Shown: positions 32,229-41,530, numbered from the stretch's first letter. The stretch is DNA of 64,000 nucleotides from Palsa-1400 sp036501625 (GCA_036501625.1 DASXZY010000008.1:1-64000); one strand, 5' to 3'. Numbers and translations: made by a program. The notes: generated from the letters alone by a model not told the origin.

Positions 32229-34880
32229 ATGCCTGCAACTCTGACGTATCCGGGAGTGTATATTGAGGAACTGTCCAGCGGCGTTCACACGATCACTGGC
32301 GTGGCGACTTCCATTGCCGCCTTCATCGGCTGGGCCAATCAGGGGCCAATTGACGCGGCAGTGCTGGTGGAGAGCTGGTCGGATTTCGAGGCTCATTATG
32401 GCGGATTAACCAATTACAACGGGACGCCAAACTACCTCGGCTATGCCGTTAACCAATTCTTTTCCAACGGCGGCACGCAGGCCTATATCGTGCGCATCGC
32501 CTGGGCCGCGAACATGATCGCCGCGCCGGGCACCACGCCGGTGGCGTGCGCGACTGCGGCGGCCACGGCTTCCGGGACTGGATTGTCGGTGATTACCGCC
32601 ACGGTGAACGGCATTTCGGGAAGCGCGGGTCTCATGGCCAGCGCGAGCACATTAAGCTCCATCGCGGTGACACCGGCCACCCCATCAATCGCGCCGGGGA
32701 TCAGCCAGCAATTCACGGCCATTGGAACCTTCGCGGACACCAGCACCTTGGATTTGAGCGATGTCGCCACGTGGGCTTCCGGGACGGGGACTGTTGCGTC
32801 GATCACCCAAACGGGGCTGGCCAAAGCGGTCGCGGGCGGAACGTCAAGCATGAGCGCTGCATTCGGCGGCCAAACGGGAACCACCACCCTCACCGTCCCC
32901 GGCGCGGCGCTGAAAAGCATTACGGTGCTCCCTGCCAATGCGACGCTGCCGGATGGATTGACGCTGCAATTGAAAGCCATTGGCTCCTACGCGGACGGGA
33001 GCACCCAGGATTTGACGGCTTCCAGCTCTCTTTCCTGGCTAACCTCAAACTCGGCATTCGTGGGCATCTCGACCGGCGGCCTGGCCACGGCGGCTGGCGC
33101 CGGGGCCGCGGCCATTACGGCCTCAGTCGGGGGAACGATCAAGGGCACGGCTAATATTAATGTGAACACGGCGGTGCCAGTTTCGATCGCGGTCACCCCG
33201 ACAAGCCTGTCCCTCGCGGCAGGCCAGACGCAGCAATTGCGCGTGATAGGCACCTACCCGGACGGAAGCACCCAAGACGTGACCTCCGCCGTCACCGCCT
33301 GGAATCCCACGCCAACAGGGGTCGTCACGATTGCCGCCACTGGAATTGCCACAGCCAGCGCAGCCGGCACGACGTCTGTCACGGCTGTCATGGGCGCTCT
33401 CACTTCAAACGCCGTGGCGGTCACTGTCACCGCCGCGGTATTGGCTTCCATTCAGGTCACCGCTCCGAGCAATAACACGGTCGCTCCAGGCAGCACGCTG
33501 CAATTCACCGCGACAGGAACGCTTACAGACGGGAGCCCGCAAAACCTGACCAGCACGGCCACCTGGGCGTCGTCGGCGCCGAGTGTGGCAACCATTGACA
33601 GCGCCGGGTTGGCCACGCCGGTGGGAGGGCGCGGGAATCTGGCGTTGTGGGCCAGCAGTCCGGGCGCGTGGGGAAACAGCATCCAGGTCAGCGTCGCGGC
33701 ACAGGGCGGCAATTCGACCCGATTCAGCATCGTCGTTTCACAGGTGCAGCCTGACGGCAGTTCGTCGGTTTTGGAAAGCTTCGTGAATTTGTCCACGACG
33801 ACAACGGACCCGCAATACGTCGCCACCATCCTGGACGACGACTCCAACTATTTGACTCTAATCCGCCCATCGACCGGGGCCGTGGTGGCGCCCACGGGGG
33901 TGCCAGCTTCGACAACCGCGCCGATTACGTTGAGCGGCGGCGCGGATGGGACACCTTTGGTTCCGGCCAGCGATGGGAATTTTGAAATCGCCCTTGGGCC
34001 GGATGCCTCGCCGACCAGCACGAATACGTTTGGCCTTCGCCTGCTGGACCGGCCGGATATTTTCAATCTCCTGTGCGTGCCCGGAGAAACGGATGCTCCG
34101 ACCATCCAGATTCTCCAGGCGTATTGCGCTCTGAGGCGGGCCTTTTACATTGTGGATTGCCCGCAAACGGCGACCGTCGGGGGACTCAATGCGACCGGGC
34201 CTGTTGGCAGCACGCCAGGGAGCCTGACCGAAGCTGTGTCCAGCAATTCCGCGTATTACTTCCCGTGGGTGGAAGCGCCGGACCCGTTGTTCGGGAATCA
34301 TACCACGCTCTTCCCCCCATGCGGATTTGTGGCGGGCATTTACGCCTCCACGGATGCCGATCGCGGGGTGTGGAAAGCGCCGGCGGGCATCGACGCCAGC
34401 CTCACGGGCGTGTCCGGCCTGCAATTCACGCTGACTGATCTGGAGAATGGCAATCTGAACATCCAGGCCATCAATTGCCTGCGGGCATTCAAGGTTTATG
34501 GGGACGTGGTTTGGGGCGCGCGCACCTTGCAGGGCAACGACCAGGCCGGTTCGCAATGGAAGTACATTCCCATCCGGCGCCTGGCCCTGTATATCGAATC
34601 CAGCCTTTACTACGGCACGCAATGGGTCGTGTTTGAACCGAACGACGAGCCGCTGTGGAGCCAGATCAGGCTCAACGTGGGGGCGTTCATGCAAGGGCTG
34701 TTCCTCCAAGGCGCGTTCCAAGGCTCCTCGCCGCAACAGGCTTATTTCGTCAAGTGCGATTCGGAGAACAATCCGCAATCGAGCATTGACCAGGGGATTG
34801 TCAATATACTGGTCGGCTTCGCTCCGCTGTATCCGGCGGAATTCGTGGTGATTCAAATCCAGCAGATCTCAAATCAATAA
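32229..34880 (+). CDS. eCIS contractile tail sheath with inserted Ig-like (BIG2) domains
   Basis: An 883-residue sheath, about twice the usual length. The N-terminus (TYPGVYIEELSSGVHTITGV, SIAAFIGWANQGP, NYLGYAVNQFFSNGG and AYIVRI) is the conserved start of T4/PVC sheath proteins. Residues about 142-466 are an array of bacterial Ig-like group 2 domains: SIAVTPATPSIAPGISQQFTA, SITVLPANATLPDGLTLQLKA, SIAVTPTSLSLAAGQTQQLRV and SIQVTAPSNNTVAPGSTLQF open the four copies; the fourth is short. The sheath resumes at GNLALWASSPGAWGNSIQV, and the C-terminal domain (YIPIRRLALYIESSLYYGTQWVVFEPND, LWSQIRLNVGAFMQGLF) makes the inter-subunit contacts that drive contraction. AAAGGAG at 32216 gives a strong ribosome-binding site. 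The Ig domains would decorate the outside of the tube. Confidence 0.93.
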   Translation: MPATLTYPGVYIEELSSGVHTITGVATSIAAFIGWANQGPIDAAVLVESWSDFEAHYGGLTNYNGTPNYLGYAVNQFFSNGGTQAYIVRIAWAANMIAAPGTTPVACATAAATASGTGLSVITATVNGISGSAGLMASASTLSSIAVTPATPSIAPGISQQFTAIGTFADTSTLDLSDVATWASGTGTVASITQTGLAKAVAGGTSSMSAAFGGQTGTTTLTVPGAALKSITVLPANATLPDGLTLQLKAIGSYADGSTQDLTASSSLSWLTSNSAFVGISTGGLATAAGAGAAAITASVGGTIKGTANINVNTAVPVSIAVTPTSLSLAAGQTQQLRVIGTYPDGSTQDVTSAVTAWNPTPTGVVTIAATGIATASAAGTTSVTAVMGALTSNAVAVTVTAAVLASIQVTAPSNNTVAPGSTLQFTATGTLTDGSPQNLTSTATWASSAPSVATIDSAGLATPVGGRGNLALWASSPGAWGNSIQVSVAAQGGNSTRFSIVVSQVQPDGSSSVLESFVNLSTTTTDPQYVATILDDDSNYLTLIRPSTGAVVAPTGVPASTTAPITLSGGADGTPLVPASDGNFEIALGPDASPTSTNTFGLRLLDRPDIFNLLCVPGETDAPTIQILQAYCALRRAFYIVDCPQTATVGGLNATGPVGSTPGSLTEAVSSNSAYYFPWVEAPDPLFGNHTTLFPPCGFVAGIYASTDADRGVWKAPAGIDASLTGVSGLQFTLTDLENGNLNIQAINCLRAFKVYGDVVWGARTLQGNDQAGSQWKYIPIRRLALYIESSLYYGTQWVVFEPNDEPLWSQIRLNVGAFMQGLFLQGAFQGSSPQQAYFVKCDSENNPQSSIDQGIVNILVGFAPLYPAEFVVIQIQQISNQ

Positions 34881-34902
34881 CAGGCTTAAGGAGAAAACAA
34901 TT

Positions 34903-35430
34903 ATGGCTATATTCCCAGCTAATCCAACGCGTTTGGACCCTTACAAGAACTTCAAGTTCCGGCTCAAATGGGACGGCAAATACGTGGCCGGCGTCAGCAA
35001 GGTCACCAGTTTCAAACGCACGACCGAAGTGGTCGAGCATCGCGAAGGCGGCGATCCATCCACTTCCCACAAATCACCGGGACGGAACAAATTCGAGGCC
35101 ATCACCCTTGAGCGCGGCTTGACGCAGGACATGAATTTCCACGATTGGGCGGGGCTGGTGTGGAATTTTGGCGCGGCCCTGGGGAGCGAGGTTTCGCTGG
35201 CCAATTTCCGAAAGAATCTCTATCTGGAATTCTACAACGAAGCGGGGCAATTGGTCATCGCCTACAAAATCTACCGTTGCTGGGTTTCCGAATACCAAGC
35301 CATGCCGGACTTGGACGCCAACGCCAACGCCATCGCCATCGAACACATCAAGATCGAGAACGAAGGCTTTGAGCGCGACACCAGCGTGACCGAACCGGTC
35401 GAACCCACCTTGAGCAGCACCGCTGCCTGA
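34903..35430 (+). CDS. eCIS inner tube protein (T4 gp19-like)
   Basis: A 175-residue protein that stacks as hexamers to form the inner tube fired through the target membrane. It matches the conserved phage tail region family (TIGR02241-type): NFKFRLKWDGKYVAGVSKVTSFKRTTEVVEHREGGDPS, KFEAITLERGLTQDMNFHDW, and YKIYRCWVSEYQAMPDLDANANAIAIEHIKIENEGFER. Length is typical. TAAGGAG precedes the ATG. Only one tube gene is present, whereas PVC/Afp clusters carry two or three, so one protein probably forms the whole tube. Confidence 0.95.
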   Translation: MAIFPANPTRLDPYKNFKFRLKWDGKYVAGVSKVTSFKRTTEVVEHREGGDPSTSHKSPGRNKFEAITLERGLTQDMNFHDWAGLVWNFGAALGSEVSLANFRKNLYLEFYNEAGQLVIAYKIYRCWVSEYQAMPDLDANANAIAIEHIKIENEGFERDTSVTEPVEPTLSSTAA

Positions 35431-35446
35431 GGCGGCAGCCGATTGA

Positions 35447-36145
35447 ATGCGAGCATTTTCTAATGTCGATTGCCTCCATCTTTGGGAATCGGGCGCTGGC
35501 TTGCATCCCCTGGACCAGGGTTTGCTGGCCTTGAGCGCCGCGCTGCCCGAGACGCCGGGCGAGAGCCTTCTTGACTGGCCGCTGGGCCGGCGCAACGCCG
35601 CCTTGGCGCAATTGCGCTGTTCCTCGTTCGGCCCGAAGTTGCAAGGGTGGACGGCCTGCGGGAAGTGCGGCGAGAAACTGGAAGTGGAGATGGACGCGCG
35701 ATGGTTGACAGGCCAGGAATCTTCAATGGAGCCGGTCATCGTCAACGGGCAATCCTTCCGGCTTGTGACCAGCCGGGATTTGGCGCAGGCGGCCCGCGAG
35801 GCGGATGTTCCGCGGGCGGCCATGTGTTTGGCGCAAAGCTGCTGTTTGGACTCCGGCGCGGCCCATGGCTGGTCGGAGGAGGAGCTTGAGCAAATCGGGC
35901 AGCAATTGGCATTGGCAGATCCCCTGGCAGAAACCCGCTTGGCGTTGCGGTGCCCAGATTGTCAATACGAATGGCAAGAAACCTTCGACGTGGCCGCGTT
36001 CTTGTGGCGGGAGATTGAGACGAGAGCGCGCAAGCTGCTGGTGGAGATTCATACGCTGGCAGCGGCCTACGGCTGGGCTGAGGCGGATATTCTTGCCATG
36101 AGTGGCCGCCGGCGCGCGGCTTACCTGGAGATGGCACAATCATGA
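35447..36145 (+). CDS. Zinc-motif baseplate/assembly protein (T4 gp26/gp51-like position)
   Basis: A 232-residue protein with two CxxC pairs, C71-C74 (ACGKCG) and C169-C172 (RCPDCQ), set to bind one zinc ion between them. The remaining sequence is helical, ending in ARKLLVEIHTLAAAYGWAEADILAMSGRRRAAYLE, a conserved tail seen in eCIS and phage proteins related to T4 baseplate hub components. It sits between the tube and the disordered linker as in other eCIS operons, and probably works as an assembly chaperone or hub subunit. Its stop overlaps the next start (ATGA at 36142). Confidence 0.75.
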   Translation: MRAFSNVDCLHLWESGAGLHPLDQGLLALSAALPETPGESLLDWPLGRRNAALAQLRCSSFGPKLQGWTACGKCGEKLEVEMDARWLTGQESSMEPVIVNGQSFRLVTSRDLAQAAREADVPRAAMCLAQSCCLDSGAAHGWSEEELEQIGQQLALADPLAETRLALRCPDCQYEWQETFDVAAFLWREIETRARKLLVEIHTLAAAYGWAEADILAMSGRRRAAYLEMAQS

Positions 36146-37074
36146 ACGGGTACCTTCAGAGGCTGGCCCAGAGCGCTCTTAAGCCTGGCGGCGCCATACA
36201 ACCGCTGGCAGGGCCGGTGCATGGGGCGCCGGAACCGGCAGCGGACGGTATTGTTTCTCAAGTGGACAGGGTGGACGTGGTGAGCGAAGTGGCGGCGCCT
36301 CGGGTTTTTCCAAGAGAGCCGATGGAGGCGCGCCGGCCTGAAGTGGACAAGACCAGCACGCCGCCCGAAAACGACCCCGGTTCGGCCGAAGCCTCGCCCC
36401 AGGCGCCTGGCAGGGCGAGGCTCCAGCCGAGCCAGCCTGCCCCGCTGCCAGAAGCTGCCACCCATGTTGAAGCGGCGCGGCAGCCGGATACCCAGGAAAG
36501 AATTGAACCCAGCCCACGGACGGCGCCGCCGGCCATTCGACCGTTCACCCCTGTGCGTCCACCAATAAGCGGCCATCCGCGGGAGCAACCGAAGCCGTCT
36601 CGCGAACCGGTCATTGAAACTCGGCGGGAAATCGCGACAATCGAACAGCCTCAAAAGATTATTTCACAACCCGTTGTTGAAACTCGGCGGGAGATTATCT
36701 CGGTGGAGAAACCTCAACGGGTTATTTCCCAAACTGTCCCCGGCTTCACCGAGGCCCCGGCGCAGCCGCAGCCAGATCTGCCCGCGAATGAGCGGGCGCC
36801 GCGCGAGACGGCGCTTGTTCCCGTTCATCCAAAGGAAGCTTGGGAACCAATGCGCCCGCAAATCTCACGAAGCGAACACGAAACTCACGCGTGGCCCAAG
36901 CCCTCGCCGTCGGCCAAGGCGCCGATTCGCTCCGAACCGGACGACATCCAGATTCACATCGGCCGCATTGAGGTTGCCGCGGCGCCGCCAGTCCGGGCTG
37001 CGCCAGCCAAGCCGCGCAGCCGGGCGACTTCGCTGGATGAATATCTGCGGCGGCGCGATGGAAAGGCCGCATGA
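36142..37074 (+). CDS. Pro-rich disordered eCIS linker protein
   Basis: A 310-residue protein with low complexity for most of its length (Pro, Ala, Glu, Arg), predicted disordered. The N-terminus MNGYLQRLAQSALKPGG and the C-terminus DIQIHIGRIEVAAAPP with SLDEYLRRRDGKAA are short conserved anchors seen on the equivalent protein of other eCIS operons. Residues 156-197 are two tandem 21-residue repeats (PVIETRREIATIEQ / PVVETRREIISVEK). Starts and ends overlap both neighbours by 4 bp. Role unknown; ordered ends joined by a flexible middle suggest a tether, or a ruler that sets length. Confidence 0.7.
   Translation: MNGYLQRLAQSALKPGGAIQPLAGPVHGAPEPAADGIVSQVDRVDVVSEVAAPRVFPREPMEARRPEVDKTSTPPENDPGSAEASPQAPGRARLQPSQPAPLPEAATHVEAARQPDTQERIEPSPRTAPPAIRPFTPVRPPISGHPREQPKPSREPVIETRREIATIEQPQKIISQPVVETRREIISVEKPQRVISQTVPGFTEAPAQPQPDLPANERAPRETALVPVHPKEAWEPMRPQISRSEHETHAWPKPSPSAKAPIRSEPDDIQIHIGRIEVAAAPPVRAAPAKPRSRATSLDEYLRRRDGKAA
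36607..36732 (+). repeat. 63-bp tandem repeat, two copies, within the linker gene
   Basis: Positions 36607-36669 and 36670-36732 encode two 21-residue units that match at most positions, differing mainly by conservative changes (I/V, K/R, T/S). The repeat is in frame, so unit number can change without breaking the gene. Confidence 0.8.
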
Positions 37075-38351
37075 GCAACGCCCTGGCCATCGCCGCGACC
37101 TCCGCCGTGTTGCAGAGCATGTTGAATGACGTTTTCAACAGCGGCAATGACGCGCAGCTTGGAACCGTCAAAGTTTCCGCGACGGCGCCCGATCTTGTGC
37201 AGACCAGCTCCGGGAGCGCCGGGCCGCTGCAAGTGAATTTGTTCCTGCATCAGGTGACGCCGAACGCCGCCTGGCGCAACGCCGCCCTGCCCTCGCTGGC
37301 GGCGGATGGCAGCACCCGATTGCGAAATCAGCCGCTCGCGTTGGACCTCCATTATTTGCTGACCGCTTACGGCAACAATAATTTTGAAGCGGAAGCGCTG
37401 CTGGGTTACGCCGTCCAACTGCTGCACGAAACTCCCGTCCTGTCTCGCGCGGACATCCGAACCATTCTCCCCATCACCGGCCCAGGCCCGACGGTGGCCA
37501 ATGCCAGCCTCGGCCCAGCCGGATTGGCCGATCAAGTTGAGATGCTGAAAATCACGCCGGCCACGCTGGGCCGCGAAGAAATGGCCTGGCTTTGGACGGC
37601 GTTAAAATCCGATTACCGGCCGACGTTTCCATTTCAAGTCACGGTGGTCCTGATCCTGGCGGAGAATCCAGCCAGCCTGCCGCTGCCTGTTTTGCGGCGG
37701 CATATCAAGGCGCAGCCGAATTTGCTTTCGCCCTATCCATCGATTACCTCGGCGACGCTGCCACTCAGCCAGCCGACAGGCAAACCGGGCGACGTCGTGA
37801 CGCTTAGCGGCATGAACCTGACCGGGGCAACGGGCGCGGTGCTTTCCAATTCGCGGATCGGGTTCAACATGACCCTTCCGGTCTCAAACGTAACGGACAG
37901 CTCGCTGCAATTTACTTTGCCCAATCCGGCGCCGCTGCCGCCTCCGCCCCCAGCGCCCAATCCGCAGGATGTGCCAGCCGGGATTTATTTATTGACCGCG
38001 AATGTTAAACCGGCAGCCGACACGCTGTCCACCAACGGCATCCCCTTCGCGGCCGCTCCGACCATCACGAACACCGCCACGAACAACACGGGCGGGTTTA
38101 CGGTTGTGGTCACTTGCGCGCCGTATGTGCGGCCAGGCCAGGATGTGACGCTCATGGTGGGCAGCCATTCGGCTTATCCGGCCGATCCCATTACGGAGCC
38201 GGTCAATTCGATTTCATTCACCTTCACCTCGCTCACGCCGTCCCCCACCCCCGTTTTGCTGCGGCTGCGGGTGGACGGGGTGGACAGCCAAATTATTGAC
38301 ATGACCAAAACGCCGCCCATTTTCTCCGGGCCGACGGTCGTTGTAACCTAA
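37071..38351 (+). CDS. eCIS cap/terminator protein, DUF4255 with Ig-like C-terminal domains
   Basis: A 426-residue protein. Residues 1-200 match DUF4255, the N-terminal domain of Pvc16/Afp16, which ends the tube and sheath at the distal end: SNALAIAATSAVLQSMLNDVF, VNLFLHQVTPNAAWRN, PLALDLHYLLTAYG and EALLGYAVQLLHETPVLSR. From about residue 223 an IPT/TIG-like beta domain follows (KPGDVVTLSGMNLTGATGAVL), then a second beta-sandwich to the end. The extra Ig-like domains match the sheath in style and may contact its decorated surface. It overlaps the linker by 4 bp and the ATPase by 1 bp (TAATG). Confidence 0.9.
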   Translation: MSNALAIAATSAVLQSMLNDVFNSGNDAQLGTVKVSATAPDLVQTSSGSAGPLQVNLFLHQVTPNAAWRNAALPSLAADGSTRLRNQPLALDLHYLLTAYGNNNFEAEALLGYAVQLLHETPVLSRADIRTILPITGPGPTVANASLGPAGLADQVEMLKITPATLGREEMAWLWTALKSDYRPTFPFQVTVVLILAENPASLPLPVLRRHIKAQPNLLSPYPSITSATLPLSQPTGKPGDVVTLSGMNLTGATGAVLSNSRIGFNMTLPVSNVTDSSLQFTLPNPAPLPPPPPAPNPQDVPAGIYLLTANVKPAADTLSTNGIPFAAAPTITNTATNNTGGFTVVVTCAPYVRPGQDVTLMVGSHSAYPADPITEPVNSISFTFTSLTPSPTPVLLRLRVDGVDSQIIDMTKTPPIFSGPTVVVT

Positions 38352-40252
38352 TGAAACCGCCGCCCTCCATGTCCGAACAACTTGAAGCCAACCAGGCTTT
38401 TCTGGCGGCTGAGTTCGCACGGCTCAAAGGGCTTTTTGAAGGCAAACCGGCGGAAGCTGCTCCGGCGGCGTCCGAGCCGGCGGCCGCGATTGATTTTTTG
38501 GCGGCGGCTTTCGATCTCACCGGATTCGAGCGCGATATTTTGCTGCTTTGCGCCGGGGTGGAAATGGACTCGCGCTTGGCCGAGTTGTGCGGCGAGGCCC
38601 AAGGCTCATCCCGGCAACGCTGCGCCACTTTCGGCGTGGCGATGTCCGTGCTGCCACAGCCGCATTGGAGCGCGCTGACGCCGGTGCGGCCGTTGCGCCG
38701 CCTGCGCCTGGTCGAAGCCGGAGCCGAAGGCGGCCTGACTTCCGCGCCGCTGCGCATTGATGAGCGCATTCTCCATTATCTGGCGGGAATCAATTTTCTT
38801 GATCCTTATTTCCAAACGATGCTGCGGCCCGGCCCCGCGCCGGAAATATTCGCGGCGGGCCATGATGCCATCGCGGCGGAGGCGGCGCGGATTCTTTCCA
38901 ACCGCGCCGGACGGCCCCGGTTGATTCACTTTTGCGGCGACGATCGCGACGGCCAGGAGGACGCCGCGGCCATGACAGCGCGCGAGCTTGGCGTGCAATT
39001 GCTCGTGGCCGCGGCGGACGACCTGCCGCAGCCCGGCGCGGAGATGGACAAATTTGTGAGCCTGTGGGAACGCGAGGCGGTTTTGTTGCGGGCGGCGTTG
39101 TTGATCCAAATCGGCGGCGGAGAATGCTCGCCCGCGTTTCGCCGCCTGGCCGAGCGGTTGCCGCATCTGGTCTTCGTGGCCAGCCGCGAACCGATCAGCC
39201 TGAACCGGCCTTTCACGCGGTTCCAGGTGGACAAACCGCCGCCAGCCGAACAAAAGCGCCTCTGGACGGGCGCCCTGGGAACGGCGGCAGCGGGGCTGAA
39301 CGGCACGCTGGACGATATTTCGCAGCACTTCCGCGCCAGCGCCCGGACGATTGTTTCCACCGCCACCCTCGCGGCTGGAGACGCCGGCGAGCTTCGTCCT
39401 GCCGCTTTGCGGGAGGCTTGCCGCTCCATCTCGCGCCCGCGGCTGGATCATCTCGCCCAGCGCATCGTCCCGTCGTCATCGTGGGATGACCTTGTGCTGC
39501 CGGCCTTGCAAAAGCAGACGCTGCGCCAGATCGCCGCGCAGGTGCGGCATCGGATGAAGGTGCATGAGACGTGGGGATTTTCCGCCAAGGGCCGCCGGGG
39601 CCTGGGCGTGAGCGCGCTCTTTTCCGGCGAAAGCGGCACCGGCAAAACGATGGCGGCGGAAGTGCTCGCGGACGAATTGGATTTGGATTTGTACCGCATC
39701 GATCTCTCCTGCGTGGTCAGCAAATACATTGGAGAGACGGAGAAAAATTTGAAACAGGTCTTTGACGCGGCTGATGAGGGCGGCCTGCTCCTTCTATTTG
39801 ACGAAGCCGACGCCCTTTTTGGCAAGCGCAGCGAAGTGTCCGACAGCCACGACCGCTACGCCAACATCGAAGTCAGCTATTTGCTTCAGCGCATGGAAGT
39901 CTATCAGGGCCTGGCCATCCTGACGACCAACCTCAAGTCCTCGCTGGACCGGTCGTTTCAGCGCCGCCTTCGCTTCACCCTGAATTTCCCGTTCCCGGAT
40001 GCGGCCCACCGCGAAATCATCTGGAGCCGCGTTTTCCCATCCAATACGCCAACACGGGATTTGAACGCCAAACGCCTTTCGCAATTGAATGTGGCAGGCG
40101 GCAACATTCGCAACATCGCCCTCGGCGCGGCCTTCCTGGCGGCGGAAGAAGGCGGCCCGGTTGCGATGGCGCATCTGGCTGAAGCGGCAAAATTGGAGGC
40201 GCAAAAAATCGAACGCCCGCTCTCCGAGGCGGAATTGCGAGGGTGGATATGA
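38351..40252 (+). CDS. eCIS AAA+ ATPase (Pvc15/Afp15-like)
   Basis: A 633-residue cytoplasmic ATPase. The first 380 residues have no sharp motif but include a second, degenerate nucleotide-binding-like region (RPRLIHFCGDDRDGQEDAAAM). The active AAA+ module has Walker A GESGTGKT (426-433), the pore-loop region IDLSCVVSKYIGETEKNLKQVFDAA, Walker B LLLLFDEADALFGKR (DEAD-type, near 484) and the sensor/Arg segment TTNLKSSLDRSFQRRLRFTLNFPFPD. This protein is conserved in eCIS and is thought to help assemble or load the machine, not to be part of the particle. It overlaps the next gene by 4 bp. Confidence 0.95.
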   Translation: MKPPPSMSEQLEANQAFLAAEFARLKGLFEGKPAEAAPAASEPAAAIDFLAAAFDLTGFERDILLLCAGVEMDSRLAELCGEAQGSSRQRCATFGVAMSVLPQPHWSALTPVRPLRRLRLVEAGAEGGLTSAPLRIDERILHYLAGINFLDPYFQTMLRPGPAPEIFAAGHDAIAAEAARILSNRAGRPRLIHFCGDDRDGQEDAAAMTARELGVQLLVAAADDLPQPGAEMDKFVSLWEREAVLLRAALLIQIGGGECSPAFRRLAERLPHLVFVASREPISLNRPFTRFQVDKPPPAEQKRLWTGALGTAAAGLNGTLDDISQHFRASARTIVSTATLAAGDAGELRPAALREACRSISRPRLDHLAQRIVPSSSWDDLVLPALQKQTLRQIAAQVRHRMKVHETWGFSAKGRRGLGVSALFSGESGTGKTMAAEVLADELDLDLYRIDLSCVVSKYIGETEKNLKQVFDAADEGGLLLLFDEADALFGKRSEVSDSHDRYANIEVSYLLQRMEVYQGLAILTTNLKSSLDRSFQRRLRFTLNFPFPDAAHREIIWSRVFPSNTPTRDLNAKRLSQLNVAGGNIRNIALGAAFLAAEEGGPVAMAHLAEAAKLEAQKIERPLSEAELRGWI

Positions 40253-40506
40253 GCCGCATCCACGTTCATATTGACAAACTGGTCCTGCCGGCCGCTGCCG
40301 CCAGCAGCCAAACGGCGCTGGTCGCGGGGATGAAAGCGGAATTGGCGCGCGCCCTGGCTAATCCGGCTGCTCGCGCGGCATGGGCCAGATCGCATCGGAC
40401 ACCGGTGCTGCGCCTCGGCCGCATGCCGCTGAAGCCGGGCCTCGCGGGAGGAAAACAATTTGGCGCCTCGCTGGGCCGCTCGATTGGAAAGGGATTGAAG
40501 CCATGA
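40249..40506 (+). CDS. Small conserved eCIS-type protein
   Basis: An 85-residue protein: SRIHVHIDKLVLPAAAASSQTALVAGMKAEL opens with a beta-strand carrying the 'HI..LVL.G' pattern common to a small eCIS protein. A helix follows, then a Gly/Lys-rich tail. The ATG at 40249 overlaps the ATPase stop (ATGA), and its stop overlaps the next start. No catalytic motif; it may be a chaperone or packing subunit. The size rules out a conventional tape measure. Confidence 0.65.
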   Translation: MSRIHVHIDKLVLPAAAASSQTALVAGMKAELARALANPAARAAWARSHRTPVLRLGRMPLKPGLAGGKQFGASLGRSIGKGLKP

Positions 40507-41165
40507 CGGGTTTCCCAAATTCTCCACGCCTGCTGAAGGCCGGCATTGTGGCGCTGGACCCGGATACTTGCATTGTCGAAAACATCATCGCGCTGCAATA
40601 CAATCCCGACCTGCTCACGCGCACACTGCAAATTCAGGCGCTGGACGGCGGCCAGGACGGGGTGCGCGTCGATGCCCTCCGCCTGCGCGGGCCGGCTGTC
40701 GAGACCATCAAGCTGGAGGCGGAACTGGATGCCACCGACCAACTGGAATTTCCGGGCCAGTTTCCGCTGGCCGGCCAATTCGGGCTTCAGCCGCAACTGG
40801 CTCAATTGGAAATGCTTGTCAATCCAACAGTCGAATCTCTCATGATGGATGACGCGATGGCCAACGCGGGCACGCTGGAAATCATCCCGCTGGAACAGCC
40901 GCTGACCCTGTTTGTTTGGAGCAAGACGCGCGTCGTGCCCGTGCGGCTGACGGAATTTTCCATCACTGAAGAAGCCTTTGACCCAAATCTAAATCCCATC
41001 CGCGCCAAAGTCAGCTTGGGCCTGAGAGTGTTGACCGTGGACGACCTGGGCTTCGAGCATCCGGGCGGACGGATGTTCATGGCCTATCTGACCGGCAAGG
41101 AAATTTTGGGATCCATGGCGGTCAACATGGCCATTTCTGTTTTGGGATTAGGAGGACTGGCATGA
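40503..41165 (+). CDS. eCIS CIS-tube-like adaptor (Pvc7-type N-terminal part)
   Basis: A 220-residue protein resembling the CIS tube-type domain that in Pvc7/Afp7 is joined to a LysM domain: CIVENIIALQYNPDLLTRTLQIQ, IKLEAELDATDQLEFPGQF, LEMLVNPTV and PVRLTEFSITEEAFDPNLNPIRAKVSLGLRVLTVDDL. It connects the tube to the baseplate. Here the LysM part is a separate gene immediately downstream, overlapping by 4 bp, so the usual two-domain protein is split. Confidence 0.85.
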   Translation: MTGFPNSPRLLKAGIVALDPDTCIVENIIALQYNPDLLTRTLQIQALDGGQDGVRVDALRLRGPAVETIKLEAELDATDQLEFPGQFPLAGQFGLQPQLAQLEMLVNPTVESLMMDDAMANAGTLEIIPLEQPLTLFVWSKTRVVPVRLTEFSITEEAFDPNLNPIRAKVSLGLRVLTVDDLGFEHPGGRMFMAYLTGKEILGSMAVNMAISVLGLGGLA

Positions 41166-41530
41166 CTTATCCGCTGCAAGCCTTAATCAACGCGGGCGTG
41201 ATTCCGTCCGTGAATTTTCCGCCCGACAGCCGGTACTGCAATGCCGCGACACTGCAATACACGTTTCCCAACGGCCAAACCGTCACGTATCAGGCGCGGC
41301 GCTTTGTGCCGCAGCCGGGCGCGGCCAATTATGCCACGGTGGCCCGGCACACGATTAAAAAGGGCGACCGCCTGGACCTCATCGCCGCCCAATATCTCGG
41401 CGACCCGTTGCTGTTCTGGCTTTTGTGCGATGCCAATGGCGCCATCCGCCCCAATGCGCTGGTGGAAACGCCGGGAACAGTATTGAATATTACCATGCCG
41501 CAGGGCATTCCTGGAGGCACCAATGCTTGA
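41162..41530 (+). CDS. LysM-domain baseplate adaptor (gp53-like)
   Basis: A 122-residue protein. A beta-rich start (RYCNAATLQYTFPNGQTVTYQARRFVPQPG) leads to a LysM-type module, HTIKKGDRLDLIAAQYLGDPLLFWLLCDANGAIRPNALVETPGTVLNI, at about 57-112. In phage T4 and PVC the equivalent LysM-containing wedge protein sits in the baseplate, not in peptidoglycan, so a structural role is more likely than wall binding. The next gene overlaps by 8 bases. Confidence 0.88.
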   Translation: MTYPLQALINAGVIPSVNFPPDSRYCNAATLQYTFPNGQTVTYQARRFVPQPGAANYATVARHTIKKGDRLDLIAAQYLGDPLLFWLLCDANGAIRPNALVETPGTVLNITMPQGIPGGTNA

